Notes under the pieces: model-generated | Database searches by the model: none | Told to the model about the DNA's origin: nothing | Seen by the model: only the letters and a program-made list of their open reading frames with translations | Position numbers and translations under genes: made by a program | Source of the DNA: an uncultured Lachnospiraceae bacterium | Lineage (GTDB): Bacteria; Bacillota; Clostridia; Lachnospirales; Lachnospiraceae | DNA length: 64,000 nt | Direction of reading: 5' to 3' | Assembly (NCBI GenBank): GCA_900549995.1 | Contig: URQQ01000014.1 | Location: 15,083 to 79,082 of the forward strand | Part shown: positions 26,815-33,746 of the stretch, in pieces | Layout: each line of letters begins with the position of its first letter | How positions within the stretch are numbered: the stretch's first letter is position 1

Positions 26815-26859
26815 CTGGAGCACGCCAGGTCAGAGATTTTTATATTTTGCGCGCTCCAG
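26815..26859. terminator. Hairpin between convergent genes
   Basis: CTGGAGCACGC (26815-26825) pairs with GCGCGCTCCAG (26849-26859) with one mismatch. The loop is AT-rich; there is no clean T tail. Confidence 0.45.
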
Positions 26860-26869
26860 TGAGAGATCC

Positions 26870-27193
26870 TTAGGAAAGTAAAGTTTTGATCAGTTCCTGC
26901 TTTTGTTCAGTGGAAAAAGCGGCCCGGTTCTGAGTCAGAAGTCTCTTTAGAGTCTCAAAATCAGAACATGACGCATCTGAGAGAGTGACAGATGCACCAT
27001 GCCCAAGAATTTCATTCATATCTACCTGAAAATAATCTGCGATTTTTTCCAGAGTGTTCAAGTCAGGTTCGCGTTCGCCCTGTTCGTACATGCTCACTGT
27101 ACTGCGGGCAATGCCGAGCTCACGTGCCAGTTCCGTCTGGGTTTTGTTCTGCTTCATGCGAAGTTTCTTAAATGTGGTTCCAAATCTGCTCAT
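26870..27193 (-). CDS. XRE-family HTH regulator
   Basis: A 107-aa protein with a clear XRE domain (KTQTELARELGIARSTVSMYEQG) and an ILGHG linker. Its tail, AAFSTEQKQELIKTLLS, closely matches that of the regulator at 25994-26326, so the two share a C-terminal module. ATG 27193 follows CAGGAGG; the frame continues upstream from 27295 but without a ribosome site. It has its own promoter with direct-repeat operators at 27298-27345. Confidence 0.85.
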   Translation of the reverse strand: MSRFGTTFKKLRMKQNKTQTELARELGIARSTVSMYEQGEREPDLNTLEKIADYFQVDMNEILGHGASVTLSDASCSDFETLKRLLTQNRAAFSTEQKQELIKTLLS

Positions 27194-27297
27194 TTTATTT
27201 CCTCCTGAAAATATGTTTAATATCTGAATCGGATGTCTATGATACGGGAAACTTTCGAAATCCTTTACTGTCATCAGATTCAGTACGCCCTGCACCT

Positions 27298-27345
27298 ATA
27301 ATAGCACAAACCGTGAAATTTGAAAATATTAATGTCACAAACTGT
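27298..27345 (-). promoter_or_regulatory. Promoter and direct-repeat operators of the XRE gene
   Basis: On the minus strand TTTTCA (complement of 27321-27326), 17 nt, TATTAT (27298-27303). CACAAACCGT (27305-27314) in the spacer and CACAAACTGT (27336-27345) just upstream are near-identical and 31 bp apart, which suggests autoregulation. Confidence 0.5.
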
Positions 27346-27430
27346 AAAAAAATATATGATCATTCACTTTTGGCGGGAAATTGTAGAAAGAAAATAAAGA
27401 ACAGATATATATTATCGGCATTCATCTAAA

Positions 27431-27452
27431 ATAGCCCGGTACCGGGCTATTT
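27431..27452 (-). terminator. Palindromic terminator at the end of the GNAT gene
   Basis: AATAGCCCGGTACCGGGCTATT is followed by TTTA on each side. It overlaps the GNAT stop codon. Confidence 0.7.
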
Positions 27453-27719
27453 TATCAAATCCTGATAGTCAGGATGTTTTTCAAACCATTTCACTGCGTA
27501 AGAGCATGTGAGAACTGCTTTTTTGTTCTGAGCTTTTAAATACCGGGCCGCAGCTTCCATAAGTTTTCCGGCGATGCCCTGGCCTCGGAGTGAATCATCT
27601 ACGCAGGTATGGTTGATATCTACAGTGTCTGCGTCAATTGACGGAAATGTGACTTCGGCAAGAACATTGCCGTGATCATCGGGAAGGAAAATCTTATCCG
27701 AAGTATAGGTGAAATCCAT
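27447..27719 (-). CDS. Small GNAT-like N-acetyltransferase (YjdJ type)
   Basis: A 90-aa minimal acetyltransferase with the acetyl-CoA-binding LRGQGIAGKLM and a conserved SYAVKWFEKHP near the C-terminus. These are hallmarks of the short GNAT group whose substrate is unknown. GGAGG precedes the ATG. It follows the alkyltransferase-like gene by 32 nt and likely shares its promoter. Confidence 0.82.
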   Translation of the reverse strand: MDFTYTSDKIFLPDDHGNVLAEVTFPSIDADTVDINHTCVDDSLRGQGIAGKLMEAAARYLKAQNKKAVLTCSYAVKWFEKHPDYQDLIK

Positions 27720-27751
27720 GGTGATACCTCCTTTATAAAATTTGTCAGAAA

Positions 27752-28228
27752 TTATAATTCAAAGTGGACATTCTCGAAATCTTTTACATAGTATTTTATG
27801 TTTTTCCGCCCTTTCTGAATAATCTCATGGCCTTCCGATTCCAGTTTTTCTTTCTGGGCCTCAATTCCGCCGGGGAATTTCGGATTTAATTCTCCATGGG
27901 CTTTTAACGTTCTCCAGTAGGGTGTTTCATTGTCTGTTCTCTGATAGCTGGCCCAGGCGGCGATGGATACGAAAATGCCGGCAGTGATCGGATCGGTAAA
28001 ATCGGCGTTGTTTGTACGTGCGAGATAGTCACGGATAGCACCTACGGTTATGATTTTTCCATAAGGGATTTTTTTCATCAGTTGATCATAAATGACCGGA
28101 GGAGCAAAGTACATTTTTTCCCCGCCATATTTTTTAATGGAAGCTTCGTCGGTAACAATCTGTATTTTGGGCATATCTGTATCTTTGTGAAGCATTGCAT
28201 TAAAGTCTTTTTTATCTTCATTTGCCAT
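27752..28228 (-). CDS. MGMT-family alkyltransferase-like protein without the active cysteine
   Basis: The 158-aa protein has the DNA-binding fold of O6-alkylguanine transferases (IYDQLMKKIPYGKIITVGAIRDYLAR). In place of the PCHRV active site it reads PYWRTLKAHGEL and contains no Cys there, as in alkyltransferase-like proteins that bind damaged DNA without repair. ATG 28228 is supported by AAAGGAGGTG; the longer frame from 28279 is not. A promoter lies at 28251-28279. Confidence 0.75.
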   Translation of the reverse strand: MANEDKKDFNAMLHKDTDMPKIQIVTDEASIKKYGGEKMYFAPPVIYDQLMKKIPYGKIITVGAIRDYLARTNNADFTDPITAGIFVSIAAWASYQRTDNETPYWRTLKAHGELNPKFPGGIEAQKEKLESEGHEIIQKGRKNIKYYVKDFENVHFEL

Positions 28229-28250
28229 ATCAGGCACCTCCTTTTTTCTA

Positions 28251-28279
28251 AGAATAATACATATTTTAGAGTCATGCAA
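28251..28279 (-). promoter_or_regulatory. Promoter of the alkyltransferase-like gene
   Basis: On the minus strand TTGCAT (complement of 28274-28279), 17 nt, TATTCT (28251-28256). Confidence 0.45.
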
Positions 28280-28352
28280 TGAGACGGTTTGAAATAATTA
28301 AGAATTGTTTTCAGAGCAGTTCATCAGACAGAATCATCGAAAAGAGAATTGA

Positions 28353-29045
28353 TTACACAAAAGGATTGATCATAAAAAGATTGTAAGATTTAAAAAGTTT
28401 GGCGTCTTCTTTCGTGAAGATAAGTATGGATGAAAAGTCTTCTTCTTTCATAATATCAGAAGTAATTACTATTTTTCTGGCACAGGGGTGCATGGAGATG
28501 GAAGAAAGTCCTGCTGCGATTCCGGTCAGTGCTTTATGTTGAGAGAGGCCATCCATGGTACAGATCCAGACTTTGTCTATGGGGTGATCCTGATTTTCCA
28601 GAGTATAATTTTCCCAGACTTCGTATTTTTTACTGTAACCTGTATAGAAAGCGGTGCATTTTCCAATATCAGACAGATCATCCATATCATAGTATAACTG
28701 GACAGAATTACATTGGGAATCTGATGAATGAAACTGTTCGATCACGCTGCTGATGACCCGCTTACTCTGCCCGTCATATGTGTACATGTAGCGGCGGGAG
28801 AAAAATTCGCCGCTTTCTATCGGCTTCTGATCTTCATCTGGAACTGCAAGAAGTTCAGCGGGAGAGATGCCAAAGATAGATGCAAGTTCTTCTATCGTAT
28901 CGACATCCAGAGAGATGGCACCTTTTTCATATTTGCATAAAGTTGATTTGCTTTTGTGGATCAGGCCGGCCAGCTCACCTAAGGAATATTTTTGTGCCAA
29001 ACGGTATTTACGTATATTATTGCCTACAATTTTGTCTATTTGCAT
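28353..29045 (-). CDS. XRE-family HTH regulator with C-terminal sensor-like domain
   Basis: A 230-aa protein: an N-terminal XRE domain (YSLGELAGLIHKSKSTLCKYEKG) to about residue 70, then a 150-residue domain of unknown fold ending in FTKEDAKLFKSYNLFMINPFV. The second domain is not one I recognise and may bind a ligand or peptide. GGGG lies 9 nt before the ATG. It diverges from the thiamine operon; the 12-bp palindrome at 29068 may be its own operator. Confidence 0.78.
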   Translation of the reverse strand: MQIDKIVGNNIRKYRLAQKYSLGELAGLIHKSKSTLCKYEKGAISLDVDTIEELASIFGISPAELLAVPDEDQKPIESGEFFSRRYMYTYDGQSKRVISSVIEQFHSSDSQCNSVQLYYDMDDLSDIGKCTAFYTGYSKKYEVWENYTLENQDHPIDKVWICTMDGLSQHKALTGIAAGLSSISMHPCARKIVITSDIMKEEDFSSILIFTKEDAKLFKSYNLFMINPFV

Positions 29046-29067
29046 ATGGATTACCCCATTTCATACG

Positions 29068-29079
29068 AAACAATTGTTT
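29068..29079. promoter_or_regulatory. 12-bp palindrome upstream of the XRE gene
   Basis: AAACAATTGTTT is centred about 30 nt before the XRE start codon; candidate autoregulatory operator. Confidence 0.35.
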
Positions 29080-29255
29080 GTTAACATTTATCAAAATAGC
29101 GGGTATAAATAAAATAGATAGGAATATACTGTTGAAAGTTTCTTACATAAGTATAAATGTCGATAAGTTTCCTGTCAAGATACGCTTCTTTGTTTGATTT
29201 GTACAAATAATGCCTGCTTTCAATATATTTATCTTTCGAAGCTGTGAGAATACTA

Positions 29256-29284
29256 TTGACATTTGCCGTGAACAAGATTAGACT
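29256..29284 (+). promoter_or_regulatory. Promoter of the thiamine operon
   Basis: TTGACA (29256-29261), 17-nt spacer, TAGACT (29279-29284), about 20 nt before the riboswitch. Confidence 0.7.
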
Positions 29285-29301
29285 GTACAGGAAAACAAAA
29301 T

Positions 29302-29395
29302 TAGATAGGGGAGCTGGTGCAAAAGCCGGCTGAGAGTAAGACTGAATGTGTCTTTAACCCTTATACCTGATCTGGGTAATGCCAGCGTAGGAATC
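29302..29395 (+). promoter_or_regulatory. TPP riboswitch (THI element)
   Basis: The conserved core is present in order: GGGGAGC, GCTGAGAGTAAGAC (pyrimidine-sensing J2-3 region), TAACCC, ACCTGATCTGGGTAATGCC and AGCGTAGGAA. TPP binding would stabilise the aptamer. The terminator at 29426-29457 follows closely, so control by premature termination is inferred. Confidence 0.95.
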
Positions 29396-29425
29396 GAGAT
29401 ACTTTTACAATCAGTGGAATATTCC

Positions 29426-29457
29426 CGTCAGGTAGATACGAATACCTGGCGTTTTTT
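29426..29457 (+). terminator. Riboswitch-controlled terminator
   Basis: CGTCAGGTA (29426-29434), 8-nt loop, TACCTGGCG (29443-29451), then six T. A 9-bp stem 30 nt after the aptamer; probably the expression platform. Confidence 0.85.
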
Positions 29458-29657
29458 ATTGCATGGGAAAATTCTTCGAACTTGCCTGTGTAATAAAAAG
29501 CCCTCCGGGCAGGATGCACACAATGTGCCAGGGAAGGGTGCTTTGCAGCTGCACATTGGCGCACAAAGTGTACAAGCCTTTCATGAGTGAGGGAGCCAGG
29601 GAGTTTAAGTGGACTGATCCATTTTGCGATTCCATAACAAAGAAGGAGGAAAATGTA
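29458..29657 (+). other. 200-nt structured spacer between terminator and first thiamine gene
   Basis: No gene is supported. The stretch carries several hairpins: GCCC-TCC-GGGC, GCACA-CAA-TGTGC, and TGTGCCA (29524-29530) with TGGCGCACA (29557-29565) enclosing a GC-rich inner stem. The reading frame of the first gene stays open through it, but without a ribosome site. Confidence 0.5.
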
Positions 29658-29954
29658 ATGAATGCAAGCGTAGCAATTCAGACACTGCCGGAGGCAGCAA
29701 ATGACGAGGAACTGATCCGTATTGTTGATGAGGTAATTGCCTATATTAAGAGTACGGGGCTTAATTATTATGTAGGGCCTTTTGAGACGGCGATTGAGGG
29801 GGATTATGATGAGCTTATGGACATTGTAAAAGAGTGCCAGCACATCGCAGTGAGAGCGGGCGCGCCATCAGTGGCAGCTTATATCAAAGTGTCTTATAAG
29901 CCGGAAGGAGACGTGCTGACGATTGAGAAGAAAGTCACAAAACACCACCAGTAA
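29658..29954 (+). CDS. Thiamine-binding protein, MTH1187/DUF77-YkoF type
   Basis: A 98-aa ferredoxin-like small protein (NASVAIQTLPEA, NYYVGPFETAIEGDYDELM, YIKVSYKPEGD) of the Thiamine_BP family, which binds thiamine or its pyrimidine moiety (HMP) in the cytoplasm. It is first in a TPP-controlled operon with an ABC importer, which supports the role. ATG 29658 follows AAGGAGG. The upstream in-frame extension is the structured spacer and is not counted. Confidence 0.85.
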   Translation: MNASVAIQTLPEAANDEELIRIVDEVIAYIKSTGLNYYVGPFETAIEGDYDELMDIVKECQHIAVRAGAPSVAAYIKVSYKPEGDVLTIEKKVTKHHQ

Positions 29955-30687
29955 AATCTGGCCGGTACTTGCCATAGCTGTCATTCTGGCGGTCTGGCAG
30001 ACTGCCAGCGGAACCGGCCTGATATCAAAATTCATGCTTCCTTCGCCGATTGATGTGGTGAAGACTTTTATAGGAGAATTTCCGCTCTTGATGAGCAATG
30101 CAAAAGTCACACTTCTGGAAGCATTTATTGGTCTGCTCATGGGAATACTGACAGGATTTGTAATGGCCGTTGTGATGGACCGTTTTGATAAAGTGTACCA
30201 GGCGATGTATCCGCTGATTGTACTGACGCAGACCATACCTACAGTGGCGATCGCACCGCTTCTGGTACTGTGGTTCGGGTATGAAATGGTTCCGAAGGTG
30301 ATTCTGATTGTAATTGTCACCTTTTTCCCGATTACAGTAAGCCTTCTCGACGGATTCCGGGCGGCTGATAAAGATACGGTCAGCCTGATGCGGTCGATGG
30401 GGGCATCGAAGATGCAGATCTTCTGGTTTGTAAAATGGCCCGGTTCTCTGAGCCAGTTTTTTGCGAGCCTGCGGATTTCAGTTTCTTATGCCGTTGTAGG
30501 TGCGGTGATTTCTGAATGGCTCGGCGGTTTTGAGGGACTGGGTGTATATATGATAAGGGTAAAAAAAGCATTTGCGTTTGATAAAATGTTTGCAGTTATA
30601 TTTTTGATTTCAGCGATCAGCCTGCTGTTGATGTGGCTGGTGGATCTGCTGCAGAAAAAATGTATGCCCTGGAAGGAGAGAAAGTAA
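29923..30687 (+). CDS. ABC transporter permease, thiamine/HMP uptake (ThiX-like)
   Basis: A 254-aa inner-membrane permease of the NitT/TauT-SsuC type with six helices and the EAA loop (FRAADKDTVSLMRSMGASKMQIFWFVKWPGS). It should pair with the NMT1-like binding protein and ATPase downstream. The start is uncertain: the frame has only a TTG at 29923, which overlaps the preceding gene by 32 nt and lacks a well-spaced ribosome site, so translational coupling is likely. Substrate is inferred from the TPP riboswitch and neighbours. Confidence 0.82.
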   Translation: MRRKSQNTTSKIWPVLAIAVILAVWQTASGTGLISKFMLPSPIDVVKTFIGEFPLLMSNAKVTLLEAFIGLLMGILTGFVMAVVMDRFDKVYQAMYPLIVLTQTIPTVAIAPLLVLWFGYEMVPKVILIVIVTFFPITVSLLDGFRAADKDTVSLMRSMGASKMQIFWFVKWPGSLSQFFASLRISVSYAVVGAVISEWLGGFEGLGVYMIRVKKAFAFDKMFAVIFLISAISLLLMWLVDLLQKKCMPWKERK

Positions 30688-30688
30688 A

Positions 30689-31699
30689 GTGAAGAAGAAA
30701 TTATTATCTTTTTTTCTGGCAGCAGCTATGGTGGGAACGCTGGCGGGCTGTGCCGGAAAGGGAACAGATGCAGAGAAAAAGAGTGAAGCGAAGAATGAAA
30801 AAATAACATTTGTACTGGACTGGACACCAAATACGAATCATACGGGATTATATGTGGCCGAGGAAAAGGGGTATTTTAAGGATGCCGGGATTGAGATTGA
30901 AATTGTACAGCCGCCGGAGGATGGAGCAGAAGTACTGGTTGCCTCGGGGAAAGCACAGTTTGGCGTCTCTTTCCAGGACAGCATGATGCCTGGAATTACG
31001 GGCGATGACGCACTCCCGATTGAGGCTGTGGCAGCGATACTGCAGCATAACACCTCTGGAATCGTTTCCCGCAAAGGCGAGGGAATGGACCGTCCAAAAG
31101 GGATGGAAGGGAAAAAATATGCGACCTGGGATCTGGATCTTGAGAAAGCGACCATCAAAAATGTGGTGGAAGCAGATGGCGGGGATTACAGTAAGATTGA
31201 GATGATTCCAAGTACAGTGACTGATGAAGTGTCTGCACTGGAGAGTAAATCTGTAGACGCGATCTGGATTTTCTACGGATGGGCAGGAATCGCAACAGAG
31301 GTGGCTGGACTTGAGACGGATTTCTTTGCATTTAAAGATATTGACAGTGCGCTTGATTTCTACACCCCGGTGATTATCGGTAATTCGAAGTGGATGAAAG
31401 AGAACCCGGACACAGCGAAAGCATTTTTATCAGCAGTGAAAAAGGGATATGAATACGCTGTCGCCAATCCGGAAGATGCGGCGGACATTTTGCTTAAGGC
31501 GGCGCCGGAGCTTGATGAGAAACTGGTGAAAGCCAGCCAGGAGTATATGAAAGACCAGTATATCGCAGATGCATCCCAGTGGGGATATATTGACCCGAAA
31601 CGCTGGAACGCATTTTATGACTGGGTGAATGAAAATGGACTTTCTGAAAATGAAATCCCTGAGAATACAGGATTTACCAATGACTATCTGGAGAAATAA
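30689..31699 (+). CDS. thiY: NMT1/THI5-like substrate-binding lipoprotein (ThiY-like)
   Basis: The 336-aa precursor has a signal with lipobox LAGC (about 18-21) and the periplasmic-binding fold of the NMT1/THI5 family: FVLDWTPNTNHTGLYVAEEKGYF, GVSFQDSM and a central IWIFYGW. Such ThiY proteins bind formyl-aminopyrimidine, a thiamine degradation product, for salvage. The start codon is GTG with GGAGAGAAAG upstream. The operon position downstream of a TPP riboswitch fits; the exact ligand (FAMP, HMP or thiamine) is open. Confidence 0.87.
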   Translation: MKKKLLSFFLAAAMVGTLAGCAGKGTDAEKKSEAKNEKITFVLDWTPNTNHTGLYVAEEKGYFKDAGIEIEIVQPPEDGAEVLVASGKAQFGVSFQDSMMPGITGDDALPIEAVAAILQHNTSGIVSRKGEGMDRPKGMEGKKYATWDLDLEKATIKNVVEADGGDYSKIEMIPSTVTDEVSALESKSVDAIWIFYGWAGIATEVAGLETDFFAFKDIDSALDFYTPVIIGNSKWMKENPDTAKAFLSAVKKGYEYAVANPEDAADILLKAAPELDEKLVKASQEYMKDQYIADASQWGYIDPKRWNAFYDWVNENGLSENEIPENTGFTNDYLEK

Positions 31700-31702
31700 T
31701 TT

Positions 31703-32443
31703 ATGGCAGAGTTGATTGTAAAAGAAGTAACCATGTCCTATGATCAGGAAACGATTATCGAGGATGTATCTATAGAACTCCATGACAGAGAACTGGTGTG
31801 TCTTCTGGGCGCCAGCGGAGGCGGTAAAACAACTTTGTTTAATGTGATTTCCGGGCTGCAGCAGCCGGATAAAGGGAATGTATTCTTAAATGAAAGAGAA
31901 ATTACCGGGCAGCCGGGCAATATCAGCTATATGCTGCAGAAAGACCTGCTCCTTCCGTATAAAACGATCGAGGATAATGTGGCACTTCCTCTTTTAATTA
32001 AAGGAGAGAAGAAAAAAGCGGCACGTGCAAAAGTTTCCGGCTTCTTTGAGGAGTTTGGGCTTGAGGGTACGCAGAAGAAATATCCGCATCAGTTATCGGG
32101 AGGTATGAGACAGAGAGCCGCGCTTCTTAGGACCTATATGTTTTCCGGGGATGCCGCGCTTCTGGATGAACCATTTTCTGCGCTTGATACTTTGACAAAG
32201 AGCGAGATGCACAGATGGTATCTGGATGTGATGGATAAAATACATCTCTCAACTCTGTTTATCACCCATGATATTGATGAGGCGATTCTTTTGTCCGACA
32301 GGATTTATCTTCTTGGAGGGAAACCGGGAAAGATTACAGATGAAATTGTGATCCGTGAGCCGAAGCCGAGAAGAAAAGATTTCAATCTGACAGAAGAGTT
32401 TCTGGAGTACAAGAGGATGATTCTGGATAAATTACAGATGTGA
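31703..32443 (+). CDS. ABC transporter ATPase, thiamine/HMP uptake (ThiZ-like)
   Basis: A 246-aa importer ATPase with Walker A LGASGGGKTT, Q-loop MLQKDLL, signature LSGGMRQR, Walker B ALLDEPFSALD and H-loop FITHDIDEA. It is of the NitT/TauT family, matching the permease and binding protein upstream. It starts 3 nt after the thiY stop, with GGAG upstream, and closes the operon before a terminator. Confidence 0.87.
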   Translation: MAELIVKEVTMSYDQETIIEDVSIELHDRELVCLLGASGGGKTTLFNVISGLQQPDKGNVFLNEREITGQPGNISYMLQKDLLLPYKTIEDNVALPLLIKGEKKKAARAKVSGFFEEFGLEGTQKKYPHQLSGGMRQRAALLRTYMFSGDAALLDEPFSALDTLTKSEMHRWYLDVMDKIHLSTLFITHDIDEAILLSDRIYLLGGKPGKITDEIVIREPKPRRKDFNLTEEFLEYKRMILDKLQM

Positions 32444-32465
32444 TGATGAATGACAGTATGAGAAA

Positions 32466-32508
32466 TGGCTGGTTCCTTAGAGGTTTTATAAAGGGGCCGG
32501 CCATTTTT
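32466..32508 (+). terminator. Terminator of the thiamine operon
   Basis: TGGCTGGTTCCTT (32466-32478) pairs with AAGGGGCCGGCCA (32491-32503), with three G-U pairs, followed by TTTTT. Confidence 0.8.
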
Positions 32509-32518
32509 GCCATATGGC

Positions 32519-32557
32519 TTGACAAGAGGGGATATTTAGTATATAGTGTATATACAC
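32519..32557 (+). promoter_or_regulatory. marR promoter with palindromic operator
   Basis: TTGACA (32519-32524), 17-nt spacer, TATAGT (32542-32547). The perfect palindrome GTGTATATACAC (32546-32557) overlaps the -10 end and start site. The same palindrome precedes the DUF2148 gene at 33058-33069. Confidence 0.8.
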
Positions 32558-32580
32558 GAAAATGACAAGAGGTAGAAACT

Positions 32581-32991
32581 ATGACGACACGAAATGAGAG
32601 TACTTGTTATTGTATCGGGATCAGAAGAGCAGCAAATGCTGTTACGGTTTTTTATGACAGCGCTCTTGAACCGATTGGACTTACAGTGAACCAGTTTTCG
32701 CTGATCAGGAATCTTCAGCGCCTGGGAACAAGCAGTATCAGTAAGCTGGCAGATTATGTGGGATTGGAGAGAACAACACTGACCCGTACATTAAAACCAT
32801 TGATGCAGCAGGGGCTGATCATAGACAGCGCCGATGCGGGGAAAAGAGACCGAAAGCTGCAGCTGACAGGTTATGGTGAGGAAATTCTGAAGCAGGGAAT
32901 TCCTCTGTGGGAAGAGGCACAGGCGGAAATAGAGGAACGTCTTGGGAAAGAAGGTCTGCAGTGGGTTTCAAAAATTGCAGACAAACTATGA
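32581..32991 (+). CDS. MarR-family transcriptional repressor
   Basis: A 136-aa winged-helix dimer protein: LTVNQFSLIRNLQ, recognition region SISKLADYVGLERTTLTRTLKPL and wing GKRDRKLQLTGYG. Two early cysteines (CYC, residues 9-11) could sense oxidants, as in some MarR proteins; this is inference. It is probably autorepressed through the palindrome at its promoter, and shares that site with the next gene. GAGGT precedes the ATG. Confidence 0.88.
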   Translation: MTTRNESTCYCIGIRRAANAVTVFYDSALEPIGLTVNQFSLIRNLQRLGTSSISKLADYVGLERTTLTRTLKPLMQQGLIIDSADAGKRDRKLQLTGYGEEILKQGIPLWEEAQAEIEERLGKEGLQWVSKIADKL

Positions 32992-32998
32992 AACTTAT

Positions 32999-33032
32999 CC
33001 GAAACCAATGGTTTTACCTACAGTGGTTTCGG
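32999..33032 (+). terminator. Hairpin after marR
   Basis: CCGAAACCA (32999-33007) and TGGTTTCGG (33024-33032) form a 9-bp stem. The T run begins about 10 nt later, so termination is likely but weak. Confidence 0.5.
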
Positions 33033-33057
33033 AAAGCTATATTTTTTACTTATAAAC

Positions 33058-33069
33058 GTGTATATACAC
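33058..33069 (+). promoter_or_regulatory. MarR-type operator before the DUF2148 gene
   Basis: GTGTATATACAC is identical to the palindrome in the marR promoter, 20 nt before the DUF2148 start codon. Confidence 0.75.
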
Positions 33070-33088
33070 TAATACTGAAAGGAGATTT

Positions 33089-33631
33089 ATGATGTTATTT
33101 CAAAGTGAAACTATGGAAGAAAGAGGGGTACTCGATACGGCTGCAAAAATGTGTGTTGCGGCACGGACGGCACCGAAGGCAAAAGGAGAGGATTTTATTG
33201 TTACGCTTGTTCTGACCGGAGAAGAGAAGGATCTGCTGGCAGATAAGATGGAAGAGATCGGGAATCGTGAGTTTAAGGAAAAGGGATCTGCGTGGTATGG
33301 AAGAGACGCCGGAAATGTCAGGGAGAGTCAGGCAGTTGTTTTAATTGGAGCCAGAAAAAGTTACCGCAAAGTTGCGAAATGTGCCCTGTGCGGGTTTGAG
33401 AACTGCAAGGCATGTAAAGACGCAGGTGCAAACTGTGCACACCTGTTCATAGACTTGGGAATTGCTCTTTCTTCGGCAGCTCTGGCAGCATCATCTCGCA
33501 ATGTAGACAACCGTATGATGTGGTCAGCGGGAAAAGCGGCAGCTGAGATGAACTACACTGACACAGAAGTTTTCTGGGTTGGGATACCAATCAGTGCGAC
33601 GGGCAAAAATATATTCTTTGACCGCAAATAA
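33089..33631 (+). CDS. DUF2148 ferredoxin-like protein
   Basis: The 180-aa protein has a compact Cys cluster, CALCGFENCKACKDAGANC (about 97-115), that suggests an iron-sulfur site, and a conserved IDLGIALSSAA and MWSAGKAA. It belongs to the DUF2148 (COG4739) family, of unknown function, common in anaerobes. AAAGGAG precedes the ATG. It is likely controlled by the MarR protein upstream via the shared 12-bp operator, pointing to a redox or stress role. Confidence 0.8.
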   Translation: MMLFQSETMEERGVLDTAAKMCVAARTAPKAKGEDFIVTLVLTGEEKDLLADKMEEIGNREFKEKGSAWYGRDAGNVRESQAVVLIGARKSYRKVAKCALCGFENCKACKDAGANCAHLFIDLGIALSSAALAASSRNVDNRMMWSAGKAAAEMNYTDTEVFWVGIPISATGKNIFFDRK

Positions 33632-33638
33632 TTGTAGA

Positions 33639-33678
33639 AGAGACAAGGTATTTGAGAGGTAAATACCTGTCTCTTTTT
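33639..33678 (+). terminator. Terminator after the DUF2148 gene
   Basis: AGAGACAAGGTATTT (33639-33653) pairs with AAATACCTGTCTCT (33661-33674) with one mismatch, followed by TTTTT. Confidence 0.85.
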
Positions 33679-33684
33679 ATATAC

Positions 33685-33713
33685 TGGCAACATACGCTTT
33701 TGGGGTGTATACT
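33685..33713 (+). promoter_or_regulatory. Possible promoter of the methyltransferase operon
   Basis: TGGCAA (33685-33690), 17-nt spacer, TATACT (33708-33713). Confidence 0.4.
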
Positions 33714-33746
33714 TATTGTATTATTTCTAAGAAAGCAGGTGGCAGG

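Noticed and set aside
29463..29657. Extension of the thiamine-binding gene from ATG 29463
   Set aside because: It lies right after the riboswitch terminator, has no ribosome site and adds 65 residues not found in this family; AAGGAGG precedes 29658.
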